Shown piece after piece: positions 46,438 through 55,771 of a stretch of 64,000 bases of DNA (its first letter is position 1; each line of letters begins with the position of its first letter). The stretch comes from Burkholderia contaminans. GTDB lineage: Bacteria; Pseudomonadota; Gammaproteobacteria; Burkholderiales; Burkholderiaceae. The notes under the pieces were generated by a model. That model was given only the letters and a program-made list of their open reading frames with translations, did no database searches and had not been told where the DNA came from. The position numbers were made by a program, and so were the translations under genes. Location of the stretch: NCBI RefSeq assembly GCF_029633825.1, contig NZ_CP090640.1, positions 1,550,001-1,614,000 of the forward strand, written 5' to 3'.

Positions 46438-47202
46438 TCAGAGGGTTGGCCGGCCGGCGTTGTGCGCGGAGATCGCGCGAGCTGCGACCAGCAACGAATC
46501 GACTATACCATCCGAATTTATCGTTTGTATAGCTTTGCCATGGTTGTAGCCGTACGGCACCGTCAGCGTCGCCATCCCGGCCGCGCGGCCTGCCAGCGCA
46601 TCGTTTTCCGAGTCGCCGATCGCGACTGCCGCATCCGGTGCGACACCGAGCGCGTTGCAGGCCGTCAGCATCGGCAGCGGATCGGGCTTCTTGCGTGCGA
46701 CGCTGTCGCCGCCGAGCACGATGCCGAAGCAATCGGCCAGCCCGTACTGCTCGAGCAGTTCGACCGCGAAGCGATGCGGCTTGTTCGTCACGCACGCGAG
46801 CCGGATGCCGGCCGCGCGCAGCGCGTCGAGACCGGCGGCCACGTCCGGATAGAGGCGCGTGTGGCGGCCGTTGATCTTCGCGTACTCGGCCTGGTAGATC
46901 GCCAGCGCGTCGTCGAAGCGCGCGTGCGCTTCGTCGGCCGGGAAACGCGGCTTCAGCACGCTCTGGATCAGGTGTTCGGAGCCCTTGCCGACGTAGCCGA
47001 TCACCTCGTCGCGCGACGTGGCCGGCGCGCCGAGCTGCGCGAGCATCCCGTTCAGGCCGGCCGTGAAATCGTCGGCCGTATCGACCATGGTGCCGTCGAG
47101 ATCGATCAGCGCCGCGTCGATGCGCGGTGCAGCGAAGCGGATCGGGGCTGCTTCCGGTGCGGCCCCGGCCGGCGCATGGCCGGCGAGCGACGAGTCGGCC
47201 AC
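46438..47202 (-). CDS. gph: Phosphoglycolate phosphatase
   Basis: A 254-aa HAD-family phosphatase. It has the nucleophile motif LIDLDGTMVDTADDF (around residue 34), VTNKPHRFAV as motif II, KPDPLPM as motif III and IGDSENDALAGRAAGM as motif IV. It dephosphorylates 2-phosphoglycolate from DNA repair and metabolism. The start is a GTG 4 nt after the rpe stop, so the two are coupled. It lies upstream of trpL in the same direction. Confidence 0.9.
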   Translation of the reverse strand: MADSSLAGHAPAGAAPEAAPIRFAAPRIDAALIDLDGTMVDTADDFTAGLNGMLAQLGAPATSRDEVIGYVGKGSEHLIQSVLKPRFPADEAHARFDDALAIYQAEYAKINGRHTRLYPDVAAGLDALRAAGIRLACVTNKPHRFAVELLEQYGLADCFGIVLGGDSVARKKPDPLPMLTACNALGVAPDAAVAIGDSENDALAGRAAGMATLTVPYGYNHGKAIQTINSDGIVDSLLVAARAISAHNAGRPTL

Positions 47203-47206
47203 GGCG

Positions 47207-47893
47207 TCAGCTCCGCTCGACGGTCGCGAGTGCGGCGCGCATCTCGTCGATCACCTTGCGGTAGTCCGGCTTGCCGAAGATCGCCGAACCCGCGACGAAG
47301 GTGTCGGCACCGGCTGCGGCGATTTCCGCGATGTTGTCGGTCTTCACGCCGCCGTCGACTTCGAGCAGGATCTCGCGGCCGGTGCGCTCGGTGTACGCGT
47401 CGATGCGTGCGCGTGCTTCGCGCAGCTTGTTGAGCGTTTCCGGAATGAACGACTGGCCGCCGAAGCCCGGGTTGACCGACATCAGCAGCACGAAGTCGAG
47501 GCGATCCATCACGTGATCGAGGTAGTTCAGCGGCGTGGCCGGGTTGAACACGAGGCCGGCCTTGCAGCCGTGGTCGCGGATCAGCGACAGCGTGCGGTCG
47601 ATGTGATCGGAGCCTTCCGGGTGGAAGCTGATCAGGTTTGCACCGGCCTTCGCAAAATCGGGCACGATCCGGTCGACCGGGCGCACCATCAGGTGCACGT
47701 CGATCGGAACTTGCACGTGCGGGCGGATCGCTTCGCACACGAGCGGGCCGATGGTCAGGTTCGGCACGTAATGGTTGTCCATCACGTCGAAGTGGATCCA
47801 GTCGGCGCCGGCGGCGACCACGTTGCGGACTTCTTCGCCGAGCCGTGCGAAATCGGCCGACAGGATGCTGGGAGCGATGCGGAATTGGGTCAT
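47207..47893 (-). CDS. rpe: Ribulose-phosphate 3-epimerase
   Basis: A 228-aa TIM-barrel enzyme of the pentose phosphate pathway. It shows [57 protein letters not shown] and [11 protein letters not shown], the full set of metal and phosphate ligands. It is first gene of the rpe-gph-trp run and divergent from apaG. Confidence 0.97.
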   Translation of the reverse strand: MTQFRIAPSILSADFARLGEEVRNVVAAGADWIHFDVMDNHYVPNLTIGPLVCEAIRPHVQVPIDVHLMVRPVDRIVPDFAKAGANLISFHPEGSDHIDRTLSLIRDHGCKAGLVFNPATPLNYLDHVMDRLDFVLLMSVNPGFGGQSFIPETLNKLREARARIDAYTERTGREILLEVDGGVKTDNIAEIAAAGADTFVAGSAIFGKPDYRKVIDEMRAALATVERS

Positions 47894-48071
47894 GGCAGGG
47901 GGGCGGGGACGTTGCGGCGCAAAACCGCCATTCTACCGTCCGGCGACCCGGTGCGCGGCGGCAGGCCGTGCGGTCGAGGCCGGATTGCGCATAGAATGCC
48001 GAACCAATGCGGCGCGCCCGCGGCCCCGTTGCCCATGCCGGCACGGGCGGTCATCTTCCAGCGGAAACACC

Positions 48072-48446
48072 ATGAGTCAGTATCAATTCACCGTTTCGGT
48101 GAAAACCAGCTACTTGCCGGAACAATCCGACCCCGATCGCCGTCAATACGCATTCGCGTACACGCTGGCGATCCGCAACACGGGACAGGTCGCGGCGCAG
48201 CTGATCGCGCGTCACTGGATCATCACGGACAGCGAGAACCACGTGCAGGAAGTGAAGGGGCTCGGCGTCGTCGGGCACCAGCCGCTGCTGCAGCCGGGCG
48301 AACACTTCGAGTACACGAGCTGGGCCGTGATCGCGACACCGGTCGGCACGATGCGCGGCGCGTACTTCTGTGTGGCGGAGGACGGCGAGCGCTTCGAGGC
48401 GCCGGTCGACGAGTTCGCACTGCACATGCCGCGCACGCTGCATTGA
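48072..48446 (+). CDS. apaG: ApaG/DUF525 domain protein
   Basis: A 124-aa beta-sandwich protein starting MSQYQFTVSVKTSYLPEQ. Typical blocks are YTLAIRNTG, LIARHWIITD, VQEVKGLGVVGHQPLL and EYTSWAVIATPVGTMRGAY. ApaG is linked to cobalt resistance and Mg efflux in enterobacteria, but its molecular role is unclear. It is divergent from rpe and upstream of the small gene and mltA. Confidence 0.95.
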   Translation: MSQYQFTVSVKTSYLPEQSDPDRRQYAFAYTLAIRNTGQVAAQLIARHWIITDSENHVQEVKGLGVVGHQPLLQPGEHFEYTSWAVIATPVGTMRGAYFCVAEDGERFEAPVDEFALHMPRTLH

Positions 48447-48468
48447 GCGTGGGCAGTGCGTCAGGGTG

Positions 48469-48600
48469 TCAGCGCGGCTTGCGGGCGTGCTTTTTTCTGC
48501 CCGACGACGTCCACACGACGATGAAGATCAGCAGGGCGAGCGCTACGAAGGCTTCGAGCGCGAAGATGAGCATCGGATATTGGTCGAGAAAATCTGACAT
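48469..48600 (-). CDS. Small single-pass membrane protein
   Basis: A 43-aa protein on the minus strand, start at 48600 (MSDFLDQYPMLIF). One hydrophobic helix (LIFALEAFVALALLIFIVVW) is followed by a basic tail (GRKKHARKPR), so the C terminus would be cytoplasmic. It lies between apaG and mltA; its start codon overlaps the first possible mltA start by 2 bp on the other strand. It is too short for many gene callers, but composition and conservation-like features support it. Function unknown. Confidence 0.6.
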   Translation of the reverse strand: MSDFLDQYPMLIFALEAFVALALLIFIVVWTSSGRKKHARKPR

Positions 48601-49753
48601 GGCGGTTTCCATCAAGAACGGACATTGTATGTGGTTTGGGCCCCGGGTGGCCGGGTGGGTTGCTGCTGTTGCGGCGGCGGCGCTGCTTGCGGCGTGCGGT
48701 GGCGCGCCGACGCGGACTTCGTCGCTGAAGCCGCCGACCGGCTCGGCGATCGTGCCGGGTCAGGTCGCCGCGAAGCGGCTCACGCCGGTCGCGTGGCAGC
48801 AGGTGCCGGGCTGGCAGGACGATTCGCTGCTCGGCGCAACCGCCGCGCTGCGGCAGAACTGCGTGCGGCTTGCGCGCCAGCCGGCCTGGGCCCGCGCCTG
48901 CGCGGCCGCCGACCGGCTCGACGAGCTTGACGTCAGCAGTGCACGCACGTTCTTCGAAACGTATTTCACGCCGTTCCAGCTTGCGAACACCGACGGTACG
49001 CTCGACGGGCTCGTGACCGGCTATTACGAGCCGCTGCTGCACGGTTCGCGCGTGCGTCGCGGTCCGTATCAGTACGCGCTCTACCGCTGGCCGGCCGGTT
49101 ATCGCGCGGGCGCCGCGCTCCCGGCACGCGCGCAGCTCGAGCGCGCCGGCATCCTGAACGGCAACGAACTCGTGTGGGTCGACGACCCGATCGAAGCGTT
49201 CTTCCTGCAGGTGCAGGGCTCGGGGCGCGTGCTGCTCGACGACGGTTCGGTGATGCGGGTCGGCTTCGGCGGCACCAACAACCAGCCGTACCGCTCGATC
49301 GGCAAGTGGCTGCTCGATCGTGGCGAGCTGACGCCCGCTCAGGCGACGATGCAGGGCATCAAGGCGTGGGCGAAGGCGAACCCGAACCGGGTCGACGCGT
49401 TGCTCGACACGAACCCGCGGTTCGTGTTCTTCCGCGACATGCCGACCAAGGAAGATGCACCGCACGGTGGCGCGGACGGCCCGATCGGCGCGCTGGGCGT
49501 GCCGCTGACGCCGGAGCGTTCGATCGCCGTCGACCCGTCGTCGATTCCGCTCGGCACCCCGGTGTTTCTGCAGACCACGCGCCCGCTGACGAATACGCCG
49601 ATGAACCGGCTCGTGTTCGCGCAGGATACGGGTTCCGCGATCAAGGGCGGCGTGCGGGCCGACTATTTCTGGGGGCTCGGCGACGATGCGGGCGATCAGG
49701 CCGGGCGGATGAAGCAGGTCGGCCGGATGTGGCTGCTGTTCCCGAATTCGTGA
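48599..49753 (+). CDS. mltA: Membrane-bound lytic murein transglycosylase A
   Basis: Lipoprotein that cleaves peptidoglycan glycan strands to 1,6-anhydro products. The ATG at 48599 gives 384 aa; a second ATG at 48629 (MWFGPRVAGW) gives 374 aa and a better signal sequence. The lipobox is LLAAC. The MltA domain shows LVTGYYEPLLHGSR, FFLQVQGSGRVLLDDG and YRSIGKWLLDRGE, and the 3D domain FAQDTGSAIKGGVRADYFWG near the end. Full length. Confidence 0.93.
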   Translation: MAVSIKNGHCMWFGPRVAGWVAAVAAAALLAACGGAPTRTSSLKPPTGSAIVPGQVAAKRLTPVAWQQVPGWQDDSLLGATAALRQNCVRLARQPAWARACAAADRLDELDVSSARTFFETYFTPFQLANTDGTLDGLVTGYYEPLLHGSRVRRGPYQYALYRWPAGYRAGAALPARAQLERAGILNGNELVWVDDPIEAFFLQVQGSGRVLLDDGSVMRVGFGGTNNQPYRSIGKWLLDRGELTPAQATMQGIKAWAKANPNRVDALLDTNPRFVFFRDMPTKEDAPHGGADGPIGALGVPLTPERSIAVDPSSIPLGTPVFLQTTRPLTNTPMNRLVFAQDTGSAIKGGVRADYFWGLGDDAGDQAGRMKQVGRMWLLFPNS

Positions 49754-49928
49754 TGTGACGCGGTTCGGGTGGCTGGAGCCGCTCGGGTCGCTGCCGATGC
49801 GGTAGACGCGGCATTCGCGGAAGCGGTGGTGTGCGTGGGGCGCGTCGCTCCGGCCGTGCGGGCGCACGTGCAGTGTCAGCTTTCGTGATGCGCTTGTTGC
49901 GTCGGCGGGTGCCCCAAGGCGTCCCGGA

Positions 49929-49970
49929 ATGAAACAGCCCGATCGGCGTAGGCCGATCGGGCTGTTTCAT
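49929..49970. terminator. Bidirectional terminator between mltA and paaK
   Basis: Perfect palindrome: ATGAAACAGCCCGATCGGC and its complement around a 4-nt loop (GTAG), between convergent mltA and paaK. Confidence 0.88.
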
Positions 49971-50017
49971 TTGCAGCCACGGATTCGCCGCGCGAAATTG
50001 ACGCGCGGCGATTTTCG

Positions 50018-51316
50018 TCAGCCCTTGCGCTTGTCGACGACCCGTCGCGCCTTGCCGACCGACCGCTCGATCCCGTTCACGGGCAGCACGTTAATCACGG
50101 CCGTCACGCCGATCAGCGACTTGATGTCGTGTGCGAGCGCCTGCTTTGCCGCATGGATCGCCGCCGTATCGGGGGCTGTCTCGGGGCAAGGCTCGACATT
50201 GAGCGTCAGCACGTCGAGCGGGCCTTCCTTCGTCAGCACGATCTGATAGTGCGGGGCGAGCGCGCGCTGCTTGAGCAACTGCTCCTCGATTTGCGTCGGG
50301 AACACGTTGACGCCGCGCACGATCATCATGTCGTCCGAGCGTCCCGTGATCTTCTCCATCCGGCGCATCGTTCGGGCAGTGCCGGGCAACAGCCGCGTGA
50401 GGTCGCGGGTCCGGTATCGGACGATCGGCAGCGCCTCCTTCGTCAGCGACGTGAATACGAGCTCGCCGAGTTCGCCGTCCGGAAGCACTTCGCCGGTTTC
50501 AGGGTCGATGATTTCCGGATAGAAGTGGTCTTCCCAGATGGTCGGGCCGTCCTTGGTCTCGACGCATTCGGACGCGACGCCGGGGCCCATCACTTCGGAC
50601 AATCCGTAAATGTCGACCGCGTCGATGCCCATCCGCTGCTCGATCGCGACGCGCATGTCGTTGGTCCAGGGTTCCGCGCCGAAGATGCCGATGCGCAGCG
50701 AACTCTGCACGGGATCGAGGCCCTGGCGCTCGATTTCGTCGGCGATCGACAGCATGTAGCTCGGCGTCACCATGATGATGTCGGGCCGGAAATCCTGGAT
50801 CAGCTGTACCTGCTTCTCGGTCTGGCCGCCACCGAACGGGATCACGGTCAGCCCTGCGCGTTCGGCGCCGTAGTGCGCGCCGAGCCCGCCCGTGAACAAG
50901 CCATAACCGTAGCTGACGTGCACCTTGTCGCCGCGGCGCGCACCGGCGGCGCGGATCGAGCGGGCGACGAGATTCGCCCATGTGTCGATGTCGCCGGCCG
51001 TATAGCCGACGACCGTCGGCTTGCCGGTTGTGCCCGACGACGCATGAATGCGCGAGATCTGGTCCTGCGGCACCGCGAACATCCCGAACGGGTAACTGTC
51101 GCGCAGGTCGCTCTTCGTCGTGAACGGGAAGCGCGACAGGTCGGCGAGCGCCTTCAGGTCGTCCGGGTGGACGCCCGCGTCGTCGAACTTGCGACGATAG
51201 ACGGGGGAGTGGTCATACGCATGCCGGAGCGACCACTTGAGGCGCTCGAGCTGCAGCGCGGTCAGCTCGTCGCGTGAGGCGGTCTCGATCGGCTCGAGCG
51301 GTAGCGGGGTAGTCAT
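50018..51316 (-). CDS. paaK: Phenylacetate-CoA ligase
   Basis: A 432-aa adenylate-forming enzyme that activates phenylacetate. The AMP-binding motif is IHASSGTTGKPTVVGYT, then YGLSEVMGPGVASEC, and YRTRDLTRLLPG followed by GRSDDMMIVRGVNVFPTQIEEQLL, characteristic of PaaK. It is last gene of the minus-strand paa run. Confidence 0.95.
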   Translation of the reverse strand: MTTPLPLEPIETASRDELTALQLERLKWSLRHAYDHSPVYRRKFDDAGVHPDDLKALADLSRFPFTTKSDLRDSYPFGMFAVPQDQISRIHASSGTTGKPTVVGYTAGDIDTWANLVARSIRAAGARRGDKVHVSYGYGLFTGGLGAHYGAERAGLTVIPFGGGQTEKQVQLIQDFRPDIIMVTPSYMLSIADEIERQGLDPVQSSLRIGIFGAEPWTNDMRVAIEQRMGIDAVDIYGLSEVMGPGVASECVETKDGPTIWEDHFYPEIIDPETGEVLPDGELGELVFTSLTKEALPIVRYRTRDLTRLLPGTARTMRRMEKITGRSDDMMIVRGVNVFPTQIEEQLLKQRALAPHYQIVLTKEGPLDVLTLNVEPCPETAPDTAAIHAAKQALAHDIKSLIGVTAVINVLPVNGIERSVGKARRVVDKRKG

Positions 51317-51354
51317 GCATGTCTCCAGTGTTTGTTATGTGCGAGCCGTCGACG

Positions 51355-51807
51355 TCAGCGGTCTTCCGGGATGACCGTGCCCTTGATCTGGGCGGATTTG
51401 CCGCGAAACATCGCGACGGTTTCGCCGGTCTGGTTCGTGACGCGGATGTCGTAGATGCCCTGGCGGCCGGCGCGCGCCTGCTCGATCGCTTCGGCCGTCA
51501 GCACGTCGTCGCCGTGCACGGGGCGCAGGAACTCGATCGAGCAGCCGGCCGCGACGGTATTCACGTTGTACGAGTTGCACGCGAACGCGAACGTCGAATC
51601 GGCCAGCGTGAAAATGATCCCGCCATGGCAGGTCTGATGCCCGTTCAGGAAGTCGGGACGCACGCGCATCTGCAGGCGCGCGTAGCCGGCGCGGACTTCG
51701 GTGATTTCCATCCCGAACGCACGGCTGCATGCATCGGCGTCGTACATGGCCCGCGCGGTGGCGCGGGCGAGCGCATCGGGATCGAGCGTGGCAGTGGCGT
51801 TTGTCAT
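51355..51807 (-). CDS. paaI: Hydroxyphenylacetyl-CoA thioesterase PaaI
   Basis: A 150-aa hotdog-fold thioesterase. It has GYARLQMRVRPDFLNGHQTCHGGIIF (His-Gly-Gly motif) and ADSTFAFACNS. It clears dead-end CoA thioesters formed during phenylacetate breakdown. It starts one base pair from the paaG stop. Confidence 0.92.
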   Translation of the reverse strand: MTNATATLDPDALARATARAMYDADACSRAFGMEITEVRAGYARLQMRVRPDFLNGHQTCHGGIIFTLADSTFAFACNSYNVNTVAAGCSIEFLRPVHGDDVLTAEAIEQARAGRQGIYDIRVTNQTGETVAMFRGKSAQIKGTVIPEDR

Positions 51808-51808
51808 G

Positions 51809-52600
51809 TCAACGCCCCTCGAAGCGCGGCGCGCGTTTCTCGATGAACGCCTTCACGCCTTCTGCGTAGTCGTGAGACTGGCCGAGCATGCGCTGCAGGT
51901 CGCGTTCCATGTCGAGTTGCTGGTCGAGCGTGTTCGTGACACTTGCACGCATCGATTGCTTGATCGACGCAATCGCGAGCGTCGGCTGCTGCGCGAGCTG
52001 AGTGGCAAGCTGGTGGGCTGATGCAGCGAGCGTGTCGTCGTCGACCGCGCGCCAGATCAAGCCCCACTGCTCGGCCTGTTCTGCCCCGAGCTTGTCGCCG
52101 GTCAGCGCGAGCCCCAGCGCGCGTGCCATGCCGACGCGTTGCGGCAGGAACCACGTACCGCCCGAATCGGGCACGAGACCGATCTTGACGAAGGCCTGGA
52201 TAAAGCTGCTCGAGCGGGCGGCGAACACGAGATCGCAGGCGAGCGCGAGGTTCGCACCGGCACCGGCCGCCGTGCCGTTGACGGCGGCGATCACCGGAAT
52301 CGGCAGACGCTGCAGGCGGCGGATCAGTGGATTGAAGTGCTCGTCGATCAGCGTGCCGAGATCGGTGGACGCGCCCGGCGTGAAGTCGAGATCGGCCAGG
52401 TCCTGGCCCGCGCAGAAGCCGCGCCCCGCACCTGTCAGGATCAGCGCGCGCGCGCCGGCTGCCTCGACATCATCGAGTGCCGACTGCAACTCCCGATGCA
52501 TCGCCCGCGTAAAGCTGTTCAGCTTGTCGGGGCGGTTGAGGGTAATCGTGGCTACGTTCGAGGCCTGATCGATTTCCAGCTGAATCGCCTGATAGGACAT
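51809..52600 (-). CDS. paaG: 2-(1,2-epoxy-1,2-dihydrophenyl)acetyl-CoA isomerase PaaG
   Basis: A 263-aa crotonase-fold enzyme. The oxyanion-hole segments are ALILTGAGRGFCAGQDLADLD and AVNGTAAGAGANLALACDLVFA. It isomerises the ring-epoxide intermediate to oxepin-CoA. It lies between the thiolase gene and paaI on the same strand. Confidence 0.9.
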   Translation of the reverse strand: MSYQAIQLEIDQASNVATITLNRPDKLNSFTRAMHRELQSALDDVEAAGARALILTGAGRGFCAGQDLADLDFTPGASTDLGTLIDEHFNPLIRRLQRLPIPVIAAVNGTAAGAGANLALACDLVFAARSSSFIQAFVKIGLVPDSGGTWFLPQRVGMARALGLALTGDKLGAEQAEQWGLIWRAVDDDTLAASAHQLATQLAQQPTLAIASIKQSMRASVTNTLDQQLDMERDLQRMLGQSHDYAEGVKAFIEKRAPRFEGR

Positions 52601-52645
52601 GCAGTGTCTCCTTCATGACTTCGTTATAGGCGCGCGATGCGTCGG

Positions 52646-53848
52646 TTACACGCGTTCGATCGCGAGTGCGATGCCCTGGCCGACGCCGATGCACATCGTA
52701 CAGAGCGCAAAGCGGCCGCCCGTACGCTCGAGTTGATGGAGCGCCGTGGTCACGAGCCGGGCGCCCGATGCGCCGAGCGGGTGTCCCAGTGCGATCGCAC
52801 CGCCGTTCGGGTTCACGCGTGGATCGTCGTCGGCGACGCCGAGCATGCGCAGCACCGCGAGACCTTGGGACGCGAACGCCTCGTTCAGCTCGATTACGTC
52901 GAACTGGTCGATGGTCATGCCGAGCTGGCGCAGCAGTTTTTGCGTGGCCGGCGCGGGCCCGATGCCCATCACGCGCGGCGCGACGCCGGCTGTCGCCATG
53001 CCGATGACGCGTGCGCGGCGGCGCAGGCCGTACTCGTCGGCTGCTTGCGCATTGGCGAGCAGTAGCGCGCACGCACCATCGTTGACGCCCGAGGCGTTGC
53101 CGGCCGTCACCGAGCCGTCCGGGCGCACGACGCCCTTCAGCTTCGCGAGTGCTTCGAGCGATGTCTCGCGCGGATGCTCGTCGCGCGAGACGACCACCGG
53201 ATCGCCTTTCTTCTGGGCAATCGTGACAGCAACGATTTCGTCGGCGAGCGTGCCGTCCTGCTGCGCGCGTGCGGCCTTCTGCTGGCTGCGCAGCGCGAAC
53301 AGGTCCTGATCTGCACGGCTGATGTTGTAGTCGACCGCAACGTTTTCGGCCGTCTCCGGCATCGAATCGACGCCGTGCAGCTGTTTCATCAGCGGATTGA
53401 CGAAGCGCCAGCCGATCGTCGTATCGTAGATGTCGGCCTGGCGCGCGAACGCGCTCGTGGCCTTGCCCATCACGAACGGCGCGCGCGTCATGCTCTCGAC
53501 GCCGCCCGCGATCATCAGGCGCGCCTCGCCCGCCTTGATCGCGCGCGCGGCTGTGCCGACCGCGTCCATCCCGGAGCCGCACAACCGGTTTAGCGTCGTG
53601 CCGGGCACGTCGGTCGGCAGGCCCGCGAGCAACGCCGACATGCGCGCGACGTTCCGGTTGTCTTCGCCGGCCTGGTTCGCGCAGCCGTAGATCACGTCGT
53701 CGATCGCCGTCCAGTCGACGTCACGGTTGCGCTCGATGATCGCCTTGAGCGGCACTGCACCGAGGTCGTCAGCACGGACATCTTTCAGGGCGCCGCCGTA
53801 GCGGCCGATGGGAGTGCGAATCGCGTCGCAGATATAGGCGTCTGTCAT
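52646..53848 (-). CDS. pcaF: 3-oxoadipyl-CoA thiolase (PaaJ/PcaF type)
   Basis: A 400-aa thiolase from the ATG of MTDAYICDAIRTPIGRYGG. The nucleophile Cys is in NRLCGSGMDAVG (about residue 90), the histidines in NPNGGAIALGHPLGASGAR and the second Cys in CTMCIGVGQGIA near the C terminus. It cleaves 3-oxoadipyl-CoA to succinyl-CoA and acetyl-CoA at the end of the phenylacetate or beta-ketoadipate route; the neighbours favour a PaaJ role. Confidence 0.9.
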   Translation of the reverse strand: MTDAYICDAIRTPIGRYGGALKDVRADDLGAVPLKAIIERNRDVDWTAIDDVIYGCANQAGEDNRNVARMSALLAGLPTDVPGTTLNRLCGSGMDAVGTAARAIKAGEARLMIAGGVESMTRAPFVMGKATSAFARQADIYDTTIGWRFVNPLMKQLHGVDSMPETAENVAVDYNISRADQDLFALRSQQKAARAQQDGTLADEIVAVTIAQKKGDPVVVSRDEHPRETSLEALAKLKGVVRPDGSVTAGNASGVNDGACALLLANAQAADEYGLRRRARVIGMATAGVAPRVMGIGPAPATQKLLRQLGMTIDQFDVIELNEAFASQGLAVLRMLGVADDDPRVNPNGGAIALGHPLGASGARLVTTALHQLERTGGRFALCTMCIGVGQGIALAIERV

Positions 53849-53935
53849 GGGCGTATCGATGAGCAACGAACCCGCCGGGTGGCGGATTCGTTCATGGTAG
53901 AGAACGTGGCGGCGTTTGCACGTCGGCCATTCGGG

Positions 53936-55642
53936 TTATGCCGGTTGGCCGGCTCCCGCAGGAGCAGCCTTCGGGGCAACATGGACACGGCTTTGCACCA
54001 CGCGGAACCGGTTGGCGACGAACGCCGGGTCGGCCAGCGCTGCGTTGGCTGCCGGGTTCGCGCCCGTGCCATGGAAATCCGAGAACGCTGCCGATTGATT
54101 CACGAACACACCGCCCGTCAGGTTGATCGACAGCGCGACGCCACCGCGCACCGCCGCGTCGTGGGCGGCGTCGACGATCGCATCGTCGGTGCTGTAGACG
54201 GAGAGGGTCAGCGCGCCGTGTTCCGCTGCGATTTCCCCGGCGAGGTCGAGCGACTGCGCGGTCGAGTCGGTCGCGATCACGAACGAGATCGGGCCGAACC
54301 ATTCCTGCGTGAATTTCTCGCGATCGGTCACGTCGAGTTGCAGCACGAGCGGCGTGCGCACGCGGGCGTCAGGGAACGCAGGGTGCTGGAGGGTCAGGCT
54401 GTCGGCGAGCACGCGGCCGAGCTGGCGGGCGTCGTCGATGCGTGCCGTCACGCCTTCGTTCTGGATTGCACCGATGAGTTCGACCGAGCGTGCCGGGTCG
54501 CCGGTAAGTTTTTGCACGGCAATGGCGATTGCCTGTGCGACCTCGTCGAAGCTCGCATGGCCGTCCGCCGTCCGGATGCCGTCGCGCGGCACGTAGATGT
54601 TCTGCGGTGCCGTGCACATCTGGCCGGAGTACAGCGACAGCGAGAACGCGATGTTCTTGGCGACGGCCTTCAGGTCGTCGGTCGAGTCGATCACGATCTG
54701 GTTGACGCCAGCCTTCTCTGTATAGACCTGTGCCTGGTGGGCGTGGCGTTCGAGCCACGTGCCGTTTTGCGTGCTGCCGGTGAAGTCGATCAGCTTGATC
54801 TCGGGGCGCAGCGCGAGGTCCTGGACGAGCGCGCCGTCGTTGGGTTCGGTCGCGAGGAGCGTGACGACGTTCGGATCGAAACCGGCTTCGCGCAGCACGT
54901 CGCGAGCGATCCGGACGGTGATGGCGAGCGGCAGGATCGCGCCCGGATGCGGTTTGACGATCACGGTGTTGCCGGTTGCGAGATCGGCGAACAGGCCCGG
55001 GTAGCCGTTCCAGGTCGGGAACGTGCAGCAGCCGAGCACGAGCCCGGTGCCACGCGGGACGATCGTGTAGCGCTTGTGCATTGCGAGCGGCGGGTTCTTG
55101 CCTTGAGGCTTTTCCCAGTGCGCGTCGGCCGGGATGCGGCGCAGTTCGTCCCATGCATAGGCGACCGCTTCGAGCGCGCGATCTTGTGCGTGTGGGCCGC
55201 CGGCCTGAAACGCCATCATGAATGCCTGCCCCGTGGTGTGCATCACGCTGTAAGCGATTTCGAAGCTGGCGCGATTCAGGCGCGAGAGGATTTCGAGGCT
55301 GACGCCGATCCAGGCGCTCGGGCCGGCTTCGCGCCACGAGCGTTGTGCTGCCGCAGCGGCGGCGATCAGTTCGTCAGGGGTCGACTTCGGATACCGGATG
55401 CCCAGTGAAATGCCGTACGGCGACCGCTCTGCGCCGACCGTTTCTCCGGATGCCGGCTGGTCGAGCGCGAACGTCTTGTCGAGGTGCGACTTGAACGTGG
55501 CTTCGCCATCTGCGTTCGCGCTTTCCCCGTACACTTTGGGGCTCGGCATTTCGGCGAACGGGCTCCAGTACCCGCGGCTCTCGATGGCGGCGAGTGCGTG
55601 TTTCAGCGTGTCTTCGTGCTTCGTGAACAGTGCATGGGTCAT
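53936..55642 (-). CDS. paaN: Phenylacetate degradation protein PaaN (aldehyde dehydrogenase-like)
   Basis: A 568-aa aldehyde-dehydrogenase-fold protein. It has GTGLVLGCCTFPTWNGYPGLFA, IVKPHPGAILPL, LIDFTGSTQNGTWLE and the Cys segment LYSGQMCTAPQNIYVPRDG. In Burkholderia the separate PaaN acts on the ring-opened aldehyde, in place of the ALDH part of PaaZ. It is first gene of the minus paa run and divergent from the hydratase gene. It ends at 53936, 88 nt before the thiolase gene. Confidence 0.88.
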   Translation of the reverse strand: MTHALFTKHEDTLKHALAAIESRGYWSPFAEMPSPKVYGESANADGEATFKSHLDKTFALDQPASGETVGAERSPYGISLGIRYPKSTPDELIAAAAAAQRSWREAGPSAWIGVSLEILSRLNRASFEIAYSVMHTTGQAFMMAFQAGGPHAQDRALEAVAYAWDELRRIPADAHWEKPQGKNPPLAMHKRYTIVPRGTGLVLGCCTFPTWNGYPGLFADLATGNTVIVKPHPGAILPLAITVRIARDVLREAGFDPNVVTLLATEPNDGALVQDLALRPEIKLIDFTGSTQNGTWLERHAHQAQVYTEKAGVNQIVIDSTDDLKAVAKNIAFSLSLYSGQMCTAPQNIYVPRDGIRTADGHASFDEVAQAIAIAVQKLTGDPARSVELIGAIQNEGVTARIDDARQLGRVLADSLTLQHPAFPDARVRTPLVLQLDVTDREKFTQEWFGPISFVIATDSTAQSLDLAGEIAAEHGALTLSVYSTDDAIVDAAHDAAVRGGVALSINLTGGVFVNQSAAFSDFHGTGANPAANAALADPAFVANRFRVVQSRVHVAPKAAPAGAGQPA

Positions 55643-55688
55643 GGCGGCAGCCTGATGGACGTTGAGAGGGGTTGGATCGATTAATTAA

Positions 55689-55704
55689 CCGACCGGTTGG
55701 TCGG
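55689..55704. promoter_or_regulatory. TetR-type operator, probably a PaaR box
   Basis: CCGACC-GGTT-GGTCGG, a perfect palindrome in an AT-rich context (TTAATTAA just before), lies between divergent paaN and the enoyl-CoA hydratase gene. TetR-family regulators of phenylacetate genes use such inverted repeats in Burkholderia. Binding by PaaR is inferred. Confidence 0.65.
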
Positions 55705-55771
55705 AGAATGGTAGCATCAAACTATTCGCATGTGCGAGGCGTTTCTCATTTCATTGATCGAGGAGAAATAG

